Origin: Heliopora coerulea
Lineage: Eukaryota > Cnidaria > Anthozoa > Scleralcyonacea > Helioporidae
Direction of reading: 5' to 3'
Assembly: GCA_030142905.1 (NCBI GenBank)
Contig: JASJOG010000329.1
Coordinates: forward strand, 62,001 to 126,000
DNA: 64,000 nucleotides
Shown: one piece after another, positions 21,234 through 31,979 of the stretch
Layout of the letters: the number at the start of each line of letters is the position of its first letter
Position numbering within the stretch: position 1 is the stretch's first letter
Notes under the pieces: model-generated
The model's database searches: none
Seen by the model: only the letters and a program-made list of their open reading frames with translations
What the model was told of the DNA's origin: nothing
Program-made: the position numbers and the translations under genes

Positions 21234-22229
21234 ATGCTACACCCTCGAGCAAATGTTGACCGCTTGTACCTTCCAAGACGATGTGGCGGGCGTGGGCTGA
21301 TTGGAGTTGAGGACTGTGTGCTTGCTGAAGAGACAGGTCTGTCCAATTATGTCCAGAAAAATGAGAAACCACTGCTTGCGGCGGTGAGGAATGAGAGTTT
21401 CTCAAACTCGGAAGAAGATGAGACTGTCGAGCATTTCAAAGAAAGGAAGAGGAGAAAAAGACAAGAGGACTGGAAGGCTAAAACATTACATGGTCAGATC
21501 TTACGTCAAACTGAAGATGTCAGGGATGGGGCATCGTGGGACTGGTCGATGAGACGAGACTTGAAAAAGGAGACCGAGGGTCTGATCGTAGCAGCCCAAG
21601 ATCAAGCATTGAGAACTAATGCGTTCAAAGCAAAAATCGAGAAACAGCAGCAATCTCTTTTATGTAGAATGTGTAGAGTGAAAGACGAGACGGTGGATCA
21701 CTTGTTATGTGAATGTAGTAAGATGACACAGATTCAATACAAACATCGACATGACAACGTTGCCAGGATTGTGCACCGGGCAATCGCAAAACAGCGTGGG
21801 CTTGAAGCCGAAGAGAAATGGTACGAACACAAGCCGGAACCAGTTATTGAAAGTGCTAACATAAAAGTACTGTGGGACTTTACCATCCAGACGGATGGTG
21901 AAATTGAAGCTCGGAGACCAGACATTTTACTGCTAAACAGAAAAGAGAACGAATGCATAGTAATTGACATTGCTGTGCCTGCAGATGCTAACATTGCAGT
22001 CAAAGAGATAGAGAAGATCCAAAAGTACCAGGACCTTAGAAGAGAAATTGCACGTCTATGGGACATCAAAACGTGTGTGGTTCCAGTGGTGGTTGGCTCA
22101 TTTGGTATGGTTACCAAGAACCTTGCCAAGTACCTTGGGAAGATTGAAATCCCAACAAAGATCAAATTCCTGCAGAAAGCAATACTACTCGGGACTGCAA
22201 GGATTCTGCGAAATGTGCTTGAGGCCTAA
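21234..22229 (+). pseudogene. Zinc knuckle and restriction-like endonuclease of LINE copy G
   Basis: Following LHPRANVDRLYLPRRCGGRG, the open frame has a CX2CX8HX4C knuckle (CRMCRVKDETVDHLLCEC, near 21665-21718). The endonuclease follows: VLWDFTIQTDGEIEARRPDI near 21870-21930, CIVIDIAVP near 21955, and EIEKIQKYQDLRREIARLW near 22005-22065, i.e. the PD...D...K order of R2-type endonucleases. It closes with VVVGSFGMVTKNLAKYL. About 330 residues are open, the best preserved part of any LINE here. Confidence 0.88.
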
Positions 22230-22302
22230 GGCTGTGAGACACAGCTTGCCCTCAGCGTACTCTCATGTGACCAGCGACTATCTAAGCAGAGAAAATTCTA
22301 AA

Positions 22303-22331
22303 TGATAATAATAATAATAATGGTAATAATA
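22303..22331 (+). repeat. (TAA)n tract at the 3' end of LINE copy G
   Basis: ATGATAATAATAATAATAAT and variants follow the short 3' UTR, matching the tail or target seen for copy A. Confidence 0.85.
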
Positions 22332-23387
22332 GCCATAGTGATAAAAGCAACGGCAATAGTAGTATTAACAATTATAATAATTATACTTAAAAATAACCTT
22401 AATAATGAAAACGAAAACGTAAAAACAAGAATAGTACTCATAAAGAGATACTTCGTAATCTTGGGAAATGGATGACATCGACTCAAAACAAACACCCTCA
22501 ACCTGTCCTTTTGGAGTGTTTTCAGACATAACCAAAATGAAATCAAAGTAAAGGATATCGATGTTAGTGCTGAGATTCTGTGATAAGATAATACGTAAGT
22601 TTTCTTGGAAAAGACTAAATATGGAAACCCTCCACTGGAAAATTTTTGACTTTTTAGCGTCAAGGAACCCATTTCCAGTTATTTGTTAGAGAATTTTTCT
22701 AGACATCTGATCTGAAGGAATAGTAAACTGTGAGTTATATTCCTCTTGCCATATCTCTTAATAGTCAACAAAGATCGTTGGCTGGAATCCTAGCCTTCAA
22801 GTTGGCTCTTTTTCCCATTTATCTCCATTGGTTTCTCGGGATGGGTTCTACGTTATATTATGGGTTCGTTCGTAATACGTGTTTAAAGACGTCTTCGTGT
22901 TCGTGGGTTTTGCGTCGGGTTAAAAAAGTGGGTAGACAAGTTGAAAATCTGGTGTGCCACACATGAAATGAGCGTAGAAACTGGTTTTAGAAATCGGTGT
23001 TGCTTTTAGATGCCACATTCAGGGGATCTCAATTTCCAGGTCTTTATATTTCTGGAGTTTATCACACTCTTTAGTCGCAATGTTGCTATCACAAGGAACT
23101 GCCATCTGACTCATCAACTGACTCATCTGACTTTTTGCGGATGCAGCAAAGAGCATTACTGAATAATACTAATTACATAATAATAGCGAGAATAGGATAA
23201 AATAGCAAAGCTAGATAATCGTACTGCTAGATAAAGCAATTTCACATCACATTCATCAGTACATAAAATTCGATTAACTACAAGAATTCCTTGCAGCAAT
23301 TATTGTGTCTCGACATCATGCCACGTAGAACAAAGCTATGGAATAAAACACAGAATACGCCCATGTCCACTATGTAAATATATCAAT
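22332..23387. other. Non-coding stretch downstream of the LINE
   Basis: AT-rich sequence with TAA-like remnants at the start. ORFs here are short and unrelated to known families. Confidence 0.5.
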
Positions 23388-23395
23388 TATATGTT

Positions 23396-23594
23396 CAGTG
23401 GCATAACGGACTATGGTCAGGTTTAGAGCAACTCCGAAGAGGCCTCCGACCTCTAAGGCGCCCCGATGAATTTGGAAAGACAATTGAGAATTAAAGTCGT
23501 CAAATTGCCTACACTAAGTCTATACCAACGGAGGTGACGAGGGTCCGCGAACGAAAATCTCCTAAGGGCCCCGAGTATTTCCGTTACGCCACTG
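23396..23594. mobile_element. 199-bp hAT MITE with 8-bp target duplication
   Basis: Ends are CAGTGGCATAACGGA and TCCGTTACGCCACTG, 14 of 15 positions complementary. TATATGTT flanks it at 23388-23395 and 23595-23602. The right end overlaps the 3' end of the Death-domain frame on the minus strand and supplies its stop codon. Terminal sequence is related to the 711-bp MITE at 52. Confidence 0.93.
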
Positions 23595-24028
23595 TATATG
23601 TTGTTTTGCTTTGTTGGTTACTGTGAAAATTTAAGCTACCTTTCGCTTCAAGGATTTCAACAACGTCATATCGTTTCATCTTCCTAAGGATTTCAATAAG
23701 TCGCTTCAATTCATTTTCATGTTGGGTTCCCCAATGAAACAGAATGGCATCCGCAGGATTCTCCGATAATTTAAATCTGGCAATTTGATTTGTGGAGTAA
23801 CTCATGTATTGTGCCAATACTTCACAGTCTCCATCCGGAGTGGGCACGTTTAACTTCATACAAGTGCGTTCGTAGACATTTGGAGGTAAACCATAAATTG
23901 TTCGTAAATCTCCATAAAAAGGACAATAATGTACAATGCTCTTTCTCAAACAATATGTTAAATGAAATGCTTTTAGGTATTGCGTATCATCAGGTTCGAA
24001 AGACCAAACGTTTCCGTTCATCTGCATT
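23584..24028 (-). CDS. UNC5-like Death-domain exon truncated by a MITE
   Basis: A clean acceptor (TCCTCAG) precedes the exon at 24029. The encoded ~147 residues contain LPPNVYERTCMKLNVPTPDG, then CEVLAQYMSYSTNQIARFKL, NPADAILFHWGTQHENEL and RLIEILRKMKRYDVVEILEA. This is the six-helix Death-domain pattern, closest in style to the C-terminus of netrin receptors of the UNC5 type. The last residues TVA and the TAA stop (23584-23586) come from the MITE end, so the original C-terminus is lost. The exon lies downstream of the NB-ARC-TPR exon on the same strand, but the phase at the presumed donor does not match. It may be a separate gene or have lost intervening exons. Confidence 0.6.
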
Positions 24029-24351
24029 CTGAGGACGCCCGATTTTTACGTCTACTAAAATGTAGGGCTGTCCACTTGACTAGCTCCCACCTACAATCTC
24101 AAAATGGCATAATAACGCTTTATGATATGGCTATTAAACTGAATTATAAAATAAGTTTCCTATTGGTGACTGCCAAAAAGTATATCTTAAAAATAAGGTT
24201 TCGAGGAGAGACTGAGAACAAATCAATTTATAAGGAATTGAAACTAAGTATGTACTTCAAAACACGTACCACCTATTCCTAACCCTAATACCAGTCCTAA
24301 CACTTGTCATAGTTCTAAACAATATATATATATATATATATGTAAGATAAC

Positions 24352-27351
24352 CAACAGATTCATACACACCTCCCAGATTACCCGAACTCGTGGCAACATT
24401 TGGATGACTGTCCCTGTAGTATGACTTGCTTATTTTCAATGCTTCCAAGTGGTGTTCCTCGGCTTTCTTCAGATCACCAAGATATTGATACACAGTTCTC
24501 AGATTATTCAAAATCGTGGTAACATGCGGATGACTGTCCCTGTAGCATGACTTAGTTATTTTCAATGCTTCCAAGTAGTGTTCCTCGGCTTTCTTCAGAT
24601 CACCAAGAGATCGATACACAGTTCCCAGATTATTCAAAGTCCTGGCAACGTCCGAATGACTGTCCCCGTAGCATGACTTGCCTATTTTCAATGCTTGCAA
24701 GTGGTGTTCCTCGGCTTTCTTCAGATCACCAAGAGATTTATACATATTTCCCAGATTACCCAAAGTCCTGGCAACCTGCGGATGACTGTCCCCGTAGCAT
24801 GACTTGCTTATTTTCAATGCTTCCAAGTGGTGTTCCTCGGCTTTCTTCACATCAACAAGAGATTGATACATATTTCCCAGATTACCCAGAGCTCTGGCAA
24901 CGTCCGGATGATTGTCCCCGTAGCATGACTTGCTTATTTTCAATGCTTGCAAGTGGTGTTCCTCGGCTTTCTTCAGATCACCAAGAGATTGATACACAGC
25001 TCCCAGATTATTCAAAGTGATGGCAACGTCCGGATGACTGTCCCCGTAGCATGACTTCCTTATTTTCAATGCTTCCAAGTAGTGTTCCTCGGCTTTCTTC
25101 AGATCACCAAGAGATTGATACATATTTCCAAGATTATTCAAAGTGATGGCAACATCCGGATGACTGTCCCCGTAGCATGACTTCCTTATTTTCAATGCTT
25201 GCAAGTGGTGTTCCTCGGCTTTCTCCAGATCACCAAGAGATTTATACACAGATCCCAGATTATTCAAAGTGATGGCAACGTCCGGATGACTGTCTCCGTA
25301 GAATGACTTGCTTATTTTCAATGCTTCCAAGTGGTGCTCCACGGCTTTCTTCAGATCACCAAGAGATTTATACACAGCTCCTAGATTATTCAAAGTGATG
25401 GCAACGTCCGAATGACTGTCCCCGTAGCATGACTTGCTTATTTTCAATGCTTCCAAGTAGTGTTCCTCGGCTTTCTTAAGATCACCAAGAGATTGATACA
25501 TATTTCCAAGATTATTCAAAGTGCTGGAAACGTCCGGATGACTGTCCCCAAAACATGACTTCGTTATTTTCAATGCTTTCAAGTAGTGTTCCTCGGCTTT
25601 CTTCACATCACCAAGAGATTGATACACAGCTCCCAGATTATTCAAAGTGATGGCAACGTCCGGATAACTGTCCCCGTAGCATGACTTGCTTATTTTCAAT
25701 GCTTCCAAGTAGTGTTCCTCGGCTTTCTTAAGATCACCAAGAGATTGATACATATTTCCGAGATTATTCAAAGTGCTGGCAACGTCCAGATGACTGTCCC
25801 CAACACATGACTTCGTTATTTTCAATGCTTCCAAGTAGTGTTCCTCGGCTTTCTTCAGATCACCAAGAGATTGATACACAGCTCCCAGATTATTCAAAGT
25901 GTAGGCAACGTCCGGACGACTATTTCCTTGAAAAGAACACTGGATATCCAGAATACAGTTGTTCCAATGAACTTGTTGAAGACAATCGTGTGTCGCCCGG
26001 TAAACATCTCGAAATACTTGCAGTTTGGACAGTAATTCTTTGGGTTGTAATTCAGTGTGTGTAGATTGATCCATTGAATTACCAGTCGGTGATATGAAGT
26101 ATTTCTTTTGATTATCAATTTTCGGTATGTGGGGTTTGAGAAGAGATAAAGCAACAAAGGTTGATGGACTTTCCTTGGTAAGATTATCTGTGGCAAAATT
26201 TTTCAGAATGTTCAACCAGGTCGAAAAATTATTTTCAGTTTTTTGACGCACCGCGAAGAAGCTTTGGTAGACGACCTGATGAACCATCAAACTATTTACT
26301 TTGGAGTCTTCGTTCTACATAAACAAGCAACAATCCTTTAAAAATATACGAACTTCGTCGTCATCAACGTTCTCCAAGTTGCTTTTCACGTAGCTTACCA
26401 ATAGCTCAGCCGGAACTGCTGCGCAGGCACAGAAGGAAAACGCGAAGACGACATGTCTCAAAATTTCAGAAGAGGCCAAAAGTTCCTCCATAACTAGACG
26501 TGTAGCTAGAACCATGCCATAAGAATATGCCTCGTTTTTCATTGCTGCCGTGTTTTCCATCATTTCTTGCTTTCCTGACCGCAATTTTTCAAGGTAACCA
26601 CTCCACGTGAGTTCCTTCCTTACCTTTGACATTTCACTTGCGTATATCCCAGCATATGCCAAAGCTAGTGGCTGGTAATCTAACTCTTGGGCTACTAGTC
26701 GTAGTGTTTCATCAATTTCATTATCCTCAACGGGGAATGAAATTTCCTTCAAAAGATTTACCGCCTCATCACAGCCCATGCCATTACTTAAAGATTCCTT
26801 AATCACCTTATCACCCATTGGGATATCATCTACTCTCTGTGTGGTTATAATCAGTTGACCAGCTCCCCAGTTTTGGATACCAGGACTTCCGCGCCAGAAT
26901 TTCATTTCTTTTTCGACACCACTTACGCCCACTCCGTCGACAATTATTAGCCAGCAACGATGTGAATTAGCTTTGACTCCAACCATAGCGCAAAGCTTGT
27001 GGAACCTCTCATAAAATGTGCCTTCTTGTGGTATCTCTTTCACAAGAATATCTGCATTCCAACCCAGTCTTACGGCAAGATTAAACATTGAATTGTACAG
27101 TGATTCTGACGAAGAAGCATTCAAGGTAAATACAAACGAGAACTTCTTATCTGCATACATCGCATCACCAAGTATCCTGGCCAACTGAGTTTTACCACAT
27201 CCGGGATTTCCTGAAAGATATAAGCTTGTAACAGCATTGGGATGATGGTCGCGAAGTTCTTGCATCTTTTCGCCAAGTCTCGTAACAATCCCTTTTCGAT
27301 TCGCGATGTTGTGTGATGGCTTGGGTGGAAGAACACAAAAGCGAGCGGGTT
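24352..27351 (-). pseudogene. NLR-type gene: NB-ARC NTPase plus tetratricopeptide array, one in-frame stop
   Basis: Acceptor ATTTTAG precedes 27351. The first ~350 residues are a STAND/NB-ARC NTPase: LYLSGNPGCGKTQLARILG is the P-loop, RCWLIIVDGVG the Walker B strand and GQLIITTQRVDDIP the sensor strand, then YQPLALAYAGIYASEM. After CCLFM comes a single TAG (26315-26317). The same frame continues at once with NEDSKVNSLMVHQVVYQSFF, a stretch that belongs to this domain. Twelve complete 42-residue TPRs (NLGxxYxSLGDLKKAEEHxLEALK) follow, plus part of a thirteenth. These proteins are intracellular sensors that oligomerise on nucleotide binding. The exon probably ends at a weak donor near 24351. 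A sequencing error, suppression or a fresh null allele could each explain the TAG. Confidence 0.85.
24400..25920 (-). repeat. 126-bp coding tandem repeats (TPR array)
   Basis: Near-identical 126-bp units encode the twelve complete TPRs. The unit type alternates between NLGAVYQ and NLGNMYQ in the first part, which suggests duplication of a two-repeat block. High similarity between units implies recent expansion or gene conversion. Confidence 0.85.
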
Positions 27352-27359
27352 CTAAAATA

Positions 27360-28240
27360 TTCAGTATACACATTCAACAATAAATGTTTCGAAAATTTTA
27401 TTATTTTTATTTTATTTTTGTCGAAATCAATCAAATTAATAGCATTTCTCAAACTAAACATACAAATATTTGAAACACCTCTCTAACTTAAACGTCCATT
27501 TTGAGCAAGTACTACAGCTTTTAATGCAGCCATTCTCAAATGTGTTCTTTCCATTATATCCGTAATTTACCAGTTGACCACTCACCACTACCAGACATCA
27601 TAAAGTCTTTATAAAAGAAACTCAAAATTTCGTCTTGGAACCTCAATCGACTTAAAGAGGCACTTGGGAAGTTAAAAGAACATTCGAAAAGCTATCTTAA
27701 CAGATACTGTCATCTTGAAAAAGAGGCAATGGTCTCTGTTCTTAATTACAAGCTTTTATTGTGTTGTTTCAACTTTTCGCGTGGCTTAACTCGATTGAGG
27801 TACGGGAGAAGATTTTTGTTTCTATTTTCTAAAGTAGTTTTTCACTGTCAGTGATATTATCTTGGTGACCATGACAACCTCAAACGTAAATAAAACATTT
27901 TTAAAGCAAGACATTCCATAACTATGAAATGCTGAAGATAGATTTTCGGCATATCAAAAAGCAAAATCAAAGAATATTTTTTCGTAACGGACCACGTTGT
28001 GTTTGTGTTTGCTTGCTAACGCAAGCAATGATTTGAAATTTCCTCAGAGAGTCACTCGTTCCTGTCCACTTTTGCGTTAATCATCAATCAGTGAAAAGAA
28101 ACAAAAGCATATTAAACTACTAGGTTCGAGTTTACGAATGTAAAGAACACTCGTCAATTTTTAAGACCTCGAGCTCTGTTTTTTTGGACAAGGGGTAACA
28201 CCTAGTGTGCCTCTCCACATAAGAATATAACTTGTAATTT
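27360..28240. other. Intron-like stretch between the PNP and NB-ARC exons
   Basis: AT-rich, no ORF of interest on either strand. Consistent with an intron of the NLR gene. Confidence 0.6.
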
Positions 28241-28243
28241 TAC

Positions 28244-28456
28244 CTTCATGTAGATTGCTTTTGTTCATCCCTTTATAGTGAGGCCAATTCTTTAAAACGT
28301 CCGGCTCTTTCAACATGTGCATAGCAACTGACATGGCCATAGCAGCGGCAAAATGTTGCCACTGTTTAACTTTAGCTTTACTGCTGTCAGCATAATGCGA
28401 GACTCCTTTGACGACTACCCACTCAATCTCACGGTCAAAAGCTGCAGCGTAGACTC
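28244..28456 (-). CDS. PNP_UDP (nucleoside-phosphorylase-like) exon, N-terminal to the NLR
   Basis: Splice signals bound the exon: acceptor TTTTAAG before 28456 and donor GTAAAAT after 28244. It ends in phase 1, and the next exon at 27351 begins with the two bases that complete a Glu codon, so the two join in frame. The encoded residues AAFDREIEWVVVKGVSHYAD and WQHFAAAMAMSVAMHMLKEP match the C-terminal part of phosphorylase-superfamily domains found at the N-terminus of NLR-like proteins in cnidarians and fungi. Such domains are thought to bind or cleave nucleosides as effector or sensor modules. Upstream exons with the rest of the domain were not found, so the gene is partial here. Confidence 0.7.
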
Positions 28457-28459
28457 CTT

Positions 28460-29060
28460 AAAATATAGCGAAGCCCACAGTTATTATGTTAACCTTCAAA
28501 GGTTTAATGAACTGGTAATATGGTGGTAAACATGAATGTGATTGAATTCATAATATATCTTGTTTGTATAATTACCTCGAGGTGATTGGTCCAGAAATTA
28601 TTTCATAATACTTTATATTCACCGGTAGGCTGATGCGGTATTAAAAAAAAAACGAATACCGATACCGGAAAAAAATACCAATAATATCGATATATCGATA
28701 TTTCGCCGCAATCGAAATTTAACGATTATTAACTGCATTTTTCTAACAAAGCGCTTATTAATAAATGTAATAAATATGTTTGGAAAGTGTAAAACAAAAC
28801 AAGGAGACTACACATTCACGCACTCGTGTTACGGCAACTTACGGGATGAATATATTTGAACGACTTTGACCGAAACTATTTAAACACGGCGTGGATTAAA
28901 AACGGAACAACACGTGGTATCATGTAGATGCGAATTTCGATTATTTGAAACGTAAGTCGGCAAATTCGCTTCGTTCTTTTCTTTACTCTCAACGGCATTT
29001 TTGGCAGACGGTCTTTGTCATCAATTTCATAGTCGTTTTGATGTTTGAGAAACGTGAGAG
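28460..29060. other. Non-coding stretch
   Basis: Nothing recognised apart from an A-run and short ATCGATATATCGAT-type palindromes near 28670-28705. Confidence 0.4.
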
Positions 29061-29069
29061 CTTGGATAT

Positions 29070-29190
29070 ATTAAGGTGGATGAACGATCTTCAAGCTCGA
29101 TACTCAGAAAATGGTTTCTGAGCCCCAGACGGGGATCGAACCCGCAACCTTCCGATGACCGGTTAGACGCTCGGTTGCGGGTTTGAGTGT
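29070..29190 (-). mobile_element. tRNA-derived SINE (CTCAGAAA-hairpin family), minus strand
   Basis: Reverse-complemented, a B box GGTTCGATCCCCGTC is followed by GGGGCTCAGAAACC and TTTTCTGAG, a hairpin directly after the tRNA-like head. The 40939-41072 element has the same head and hairpin. The A-box half is rearranged. Confidence 0.65.
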
Positions 29191-30334
29191 TGCCACAAAT
29201 GCTGTGTAGCTGTGAACCGTGGATTTTAAATTCGCGAAGCTACCACCTTCAAAAAATATTGCAGTAAACGTGTGCAAGAGTGGTGATAATGATCACCAGA
29301 TTATTATCCTTTTTATAGTTAGAAGTTATATTACAGCTGAAAAATAAATTATACTTTAAAGAATTGCAAATATTGGTACTTTAATGTAAGAAAATTATTG
29401 GCACGTGATGTATTTTTTTATTGTGGATTTCAAACTGGGGGGAGGGGGGCTAAATGGATCCCAGTTTGCCCAGCACCAAAGGAGTGTGAAACCTCTTGGG
29501 CAGTGTCCCTGGCACTTCCCAGAGAAATCTGTTATTTTTTAAAGCTACAAGATTCTACATCCTGGATTTTGAGAGACATTTTAACAAAACCATAAAGATC
29601 ACAAGCATGATTTTTAGTCCATCTCATCTTTATACATAACAATTCAAAAAGGTCTTATAACCGTTTTTGTTATCATTAACCAATATTGAGTGGTGAACTG
29701 CAAAAATATATGTGTTATACAAGTGGAATAATTGGCAATCTAGATTTTCTATCTAGTTGAGAACATTTAACAAATTTCTTACGCTGCCAAAGTAAACCAA
29801 GCCTGAGTCCAAATCGAGTATGAGTTCAAGACTAAAAACATTACAGGACTCTAGAATGACAGATTTTCCAACAAGAATTTATATAACTGGAGAATCTCAA
29901 CTCAGAAAATGAATGTGGCAGTTGAAATCTACAGTAAGCTGTCATCACATTAGTGAAATGTATGCAATAAGACAGGTTATTATGGGATATTCTAGAATAG
30001 ATGACGCGCTAGCTTACTACAGCATGCAACTGGCGATGTTCTTACTTAGCAAACATTAAAATTGAATACGTCATCCTGAGTACTCTGAAGATTCCTCTAG
30101 CTTAGAAAAGTTCTACCAGTAGCTGTAGCCTTTTCAATCTTTCTTATCTTTTAACTGTGCTGAAAAGTGTAGGGGCTAAAGCCCCCAGCCCCTCCCTCTG
30201 TGTGGGCTATGAAACAAAAGTATGACTTAAACTCAGTGTATGAAGTTCACTCCAGGGTAAGTTACCTATGCCATTTCCACGTCAACAAAACTCATTTTGA
30301 AGAAAGAAAAAGTGAAAAGCAAGAAATGTTTTAC

Positions 30335-30432
30335 CTAGCCCCAAGTTGGTCAACCTCTTTCACAGCTTTTAGTATTTTGAATCAATGGCCAAAAGCACTG
30401 ATGGCAATTTCTTTGAGTTCACTGTCTCCCAT
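30335..30432 (-). pseudogene. SAM-domain-like exon with an in-frame stop
   Basis: Read on the minus strand: MGDSELKEIAISAFGH, TGA, then FKILKAVKEVDQLG, followed by a donor GTAAAAC. The LGI/F-GH-x-KILKA pattern is the last two helices of a SAM domain. The stop replaces the residue after GH, commonly Arg in SAM domains, so CGA to TGA is plausible. Upstream exons of the domain were not located. It may be a pseudogene remnant or a skipped exon. Confidence 0.4.
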
Positions 30433-30739
30433 GTGAGAAAGAAAACTCCATGTGACCTACACAAACGGGATAAAATTACAGGTGCTTAGAAGGTGAAACA
30501 GAAGATATTACAGTTAACAGTATAGCAGCTAGAGACATTGGGTAGTAAACATGTTTGATATAGGATGGATAATTCTTGCAAAAAGTAGACCAAGTGGAGT
30601 GTATTCCACTATCATTCAAGGTAATGAGCAAGTTCTTAGCATAAGCTTTAAACTATCAATGGATCTTAACCCCTTGTCAGAAATATTTGAGGCTATAGCC
30701 CCTTTGTTTGCAACCCTTGGCAAGAAATTAATCAAAATA

Positions 30740-31185
30740 TAGTAACTGCAGGAACAACCACCATGCTAACAAAACAACACCAGCCATTAAAATTACAATG
30801 GCAGTGATAGCAGTAACCATAGTAGTAGTGGTCAGTAAAACTTGTGAGTGAACAACAAACCTGCTCCTGTTGAAAGATATCATTCAGATGAGAAAGTTGC
30901 AGACTACTTAAAAACTAGCCAACATCCACACAAGGACCTGAATCATCTGAAGATTAAATACACAAAATGATGTGGTTAGACCAGATGAATAAATGAATGA
31001 ATACATGTTGACTGCTCATTTGACAGATCCATAGATCCCAATAAGCACCACAGTAAAAATAAACTTCAAGTAAATGACAAATCTTTTAAAAAGTATACAT
31101 GGTTTGGCAAGACTTATACACTGCAATAAATCATTTTTTTATATTAAGAATATTAAGAACAAAACAGAAGTTTTGTCCTTGGAGA
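30740..31185. other. Non-coding stretch
   Basis: No supported feature was seen. Confidence 0.4.
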
Positions 31186-31400
31186 AAAGGGGGGATATGT
31201 GACGATATATTTAAGGGACAAGTTAATATTGCGTTAATAATTTAGTTAAACTAACTAGTAATGGGGTGTGACCCTCAAGTAGCATGAGAACAACATATTT
31301 CAGCGGCGAAAACATAGCTTGTAACAGTGAAGACGTTTGACGAAGTGGAGAAATAAATTTGTGTTTACAATCTGGAGGTAAATCCACCACATTGATACCA
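31186..31400 (+). mobile_element. Possible LTR-retrotransposon 3' remnant (polypurine tract and LTR start)
   Basis: GGAGAAAAGGGGGGATA followed by TGTGACGATATA looks like a polypurine tract joined to a TG-starting LTR, with a poly(A)-signal-like AATAAA downstream. No second LTR, primer site or coding region was found, so this is tentative. Confidence 0.35.
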
Positions 31401-31946
31401 GCAGTAAAAGTAACTTAACATTCTATCGAAGAACTTAAACAAAATCTGTCGTATATCAAGACTGTAAACTAGACACACTCCTGCAAATATAAAAATAAAT
31501 AATATGGGTAAAACCTCTTTGTATGATTACCTGAAAATTTGATAAAAATGTCCAGTTCACTGCAGTTTTCCCTGGTCTGTTGTCAATTTGTTTCTTTTAA
31601 TCTGAAATAAACAGGTAAGAACACCGTCTAATCTTAATGGTAAATATTTTTCAACCACTTTTTTGAGTGACATTAAAATTCAATCCATGCATTTGGAAGT
31701 GATGTAATTCACCTTCCCGCTTTTTTACGCCTGTAAATTTTAGAAATTTTTCGGACCCACACTTTGCCTTAATCCTCGGTAAAACTTTTGTCGGTCTTTC
31801 TTGCATTCAGCACTTATATTATTCCAGTTTTGACTTGTAACTAGTCTTTATCGTTTTTATAAAAGTAGATATTCGTTCGGTAAAAACTACAACGCACGTT
31901 TCCATTTAAATTGTGCTATGTTGACAATTTAAGAAGAAATATAAAG

Positions 31947-31979
31947 GTTGTAAATATTCTCGACGAGAATATTTACAAC
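31947..31979. repeat. 33-bp near-perfect palindrome
   Basis: GTTGTAAATATTCTCG is followed, after one base, by its exact reverse complement. A short imperfect tandem duplication of CTTCTGAAACTTCTCAGTA lies immediately downstream. Confidence 0.85.

Larger units (their letters stand above)
18971..22302 (+). mobile_element. Most complete R4/Dong-like LINE in the window, copy G
   Basis: A single long ORF is traceable from ATG at 18971 (MSNNRNEDNDVNEARNG) through an N-terminal Myb-like basic domain, acidic linker, RT, zinc knuckle and RLE to the stop at 22227-22229. A short 3' UTR and TAA tract follow. The copy is inactive: TGA at 19094-19096, frame changes near 19336, 19561-19720, 20480 and 20830, and TGA at 21231-21233. 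The TGA sites fall where related copies would carry Trp or Gly codons (inferred from the other fragments). It serves as the reference for the fragments at 1, 2128, 15780 and 16435. Confidence 0.88.

Noticed and set aside
22298..22672. 124-codon minus-strand hydrophobic ORF
   Set aside because: Its isoleucine run is the translation of the TAA microsatellite and the rest has no family match.
24565..25020. Plus-strand frame of repeated SVPRLSSDHQEIDTQFPDYS-like units
   Set aside because: It is the antisense shadow of the TPR array; the TPR frame on the minus strand is a known family and is far longer.
24400..25920. 126-bp repeats as a satellite or CRISPR-like array
   Set aside because: Each unit codes for one tetratricopeptide repeat and there are no unique spacers.
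30551..30742. 63-codon plus-strand ORF and an open frame on the opposite strand
   Set aside because: Neither matches a family, and splice signals around the minus-strand version are weak.
31186..31400. Complete LTR retrotransposon
   Set aside because: Only a polypurine-like tract and one LTR-like start are visible, with no second LTR, primer site or coding region.
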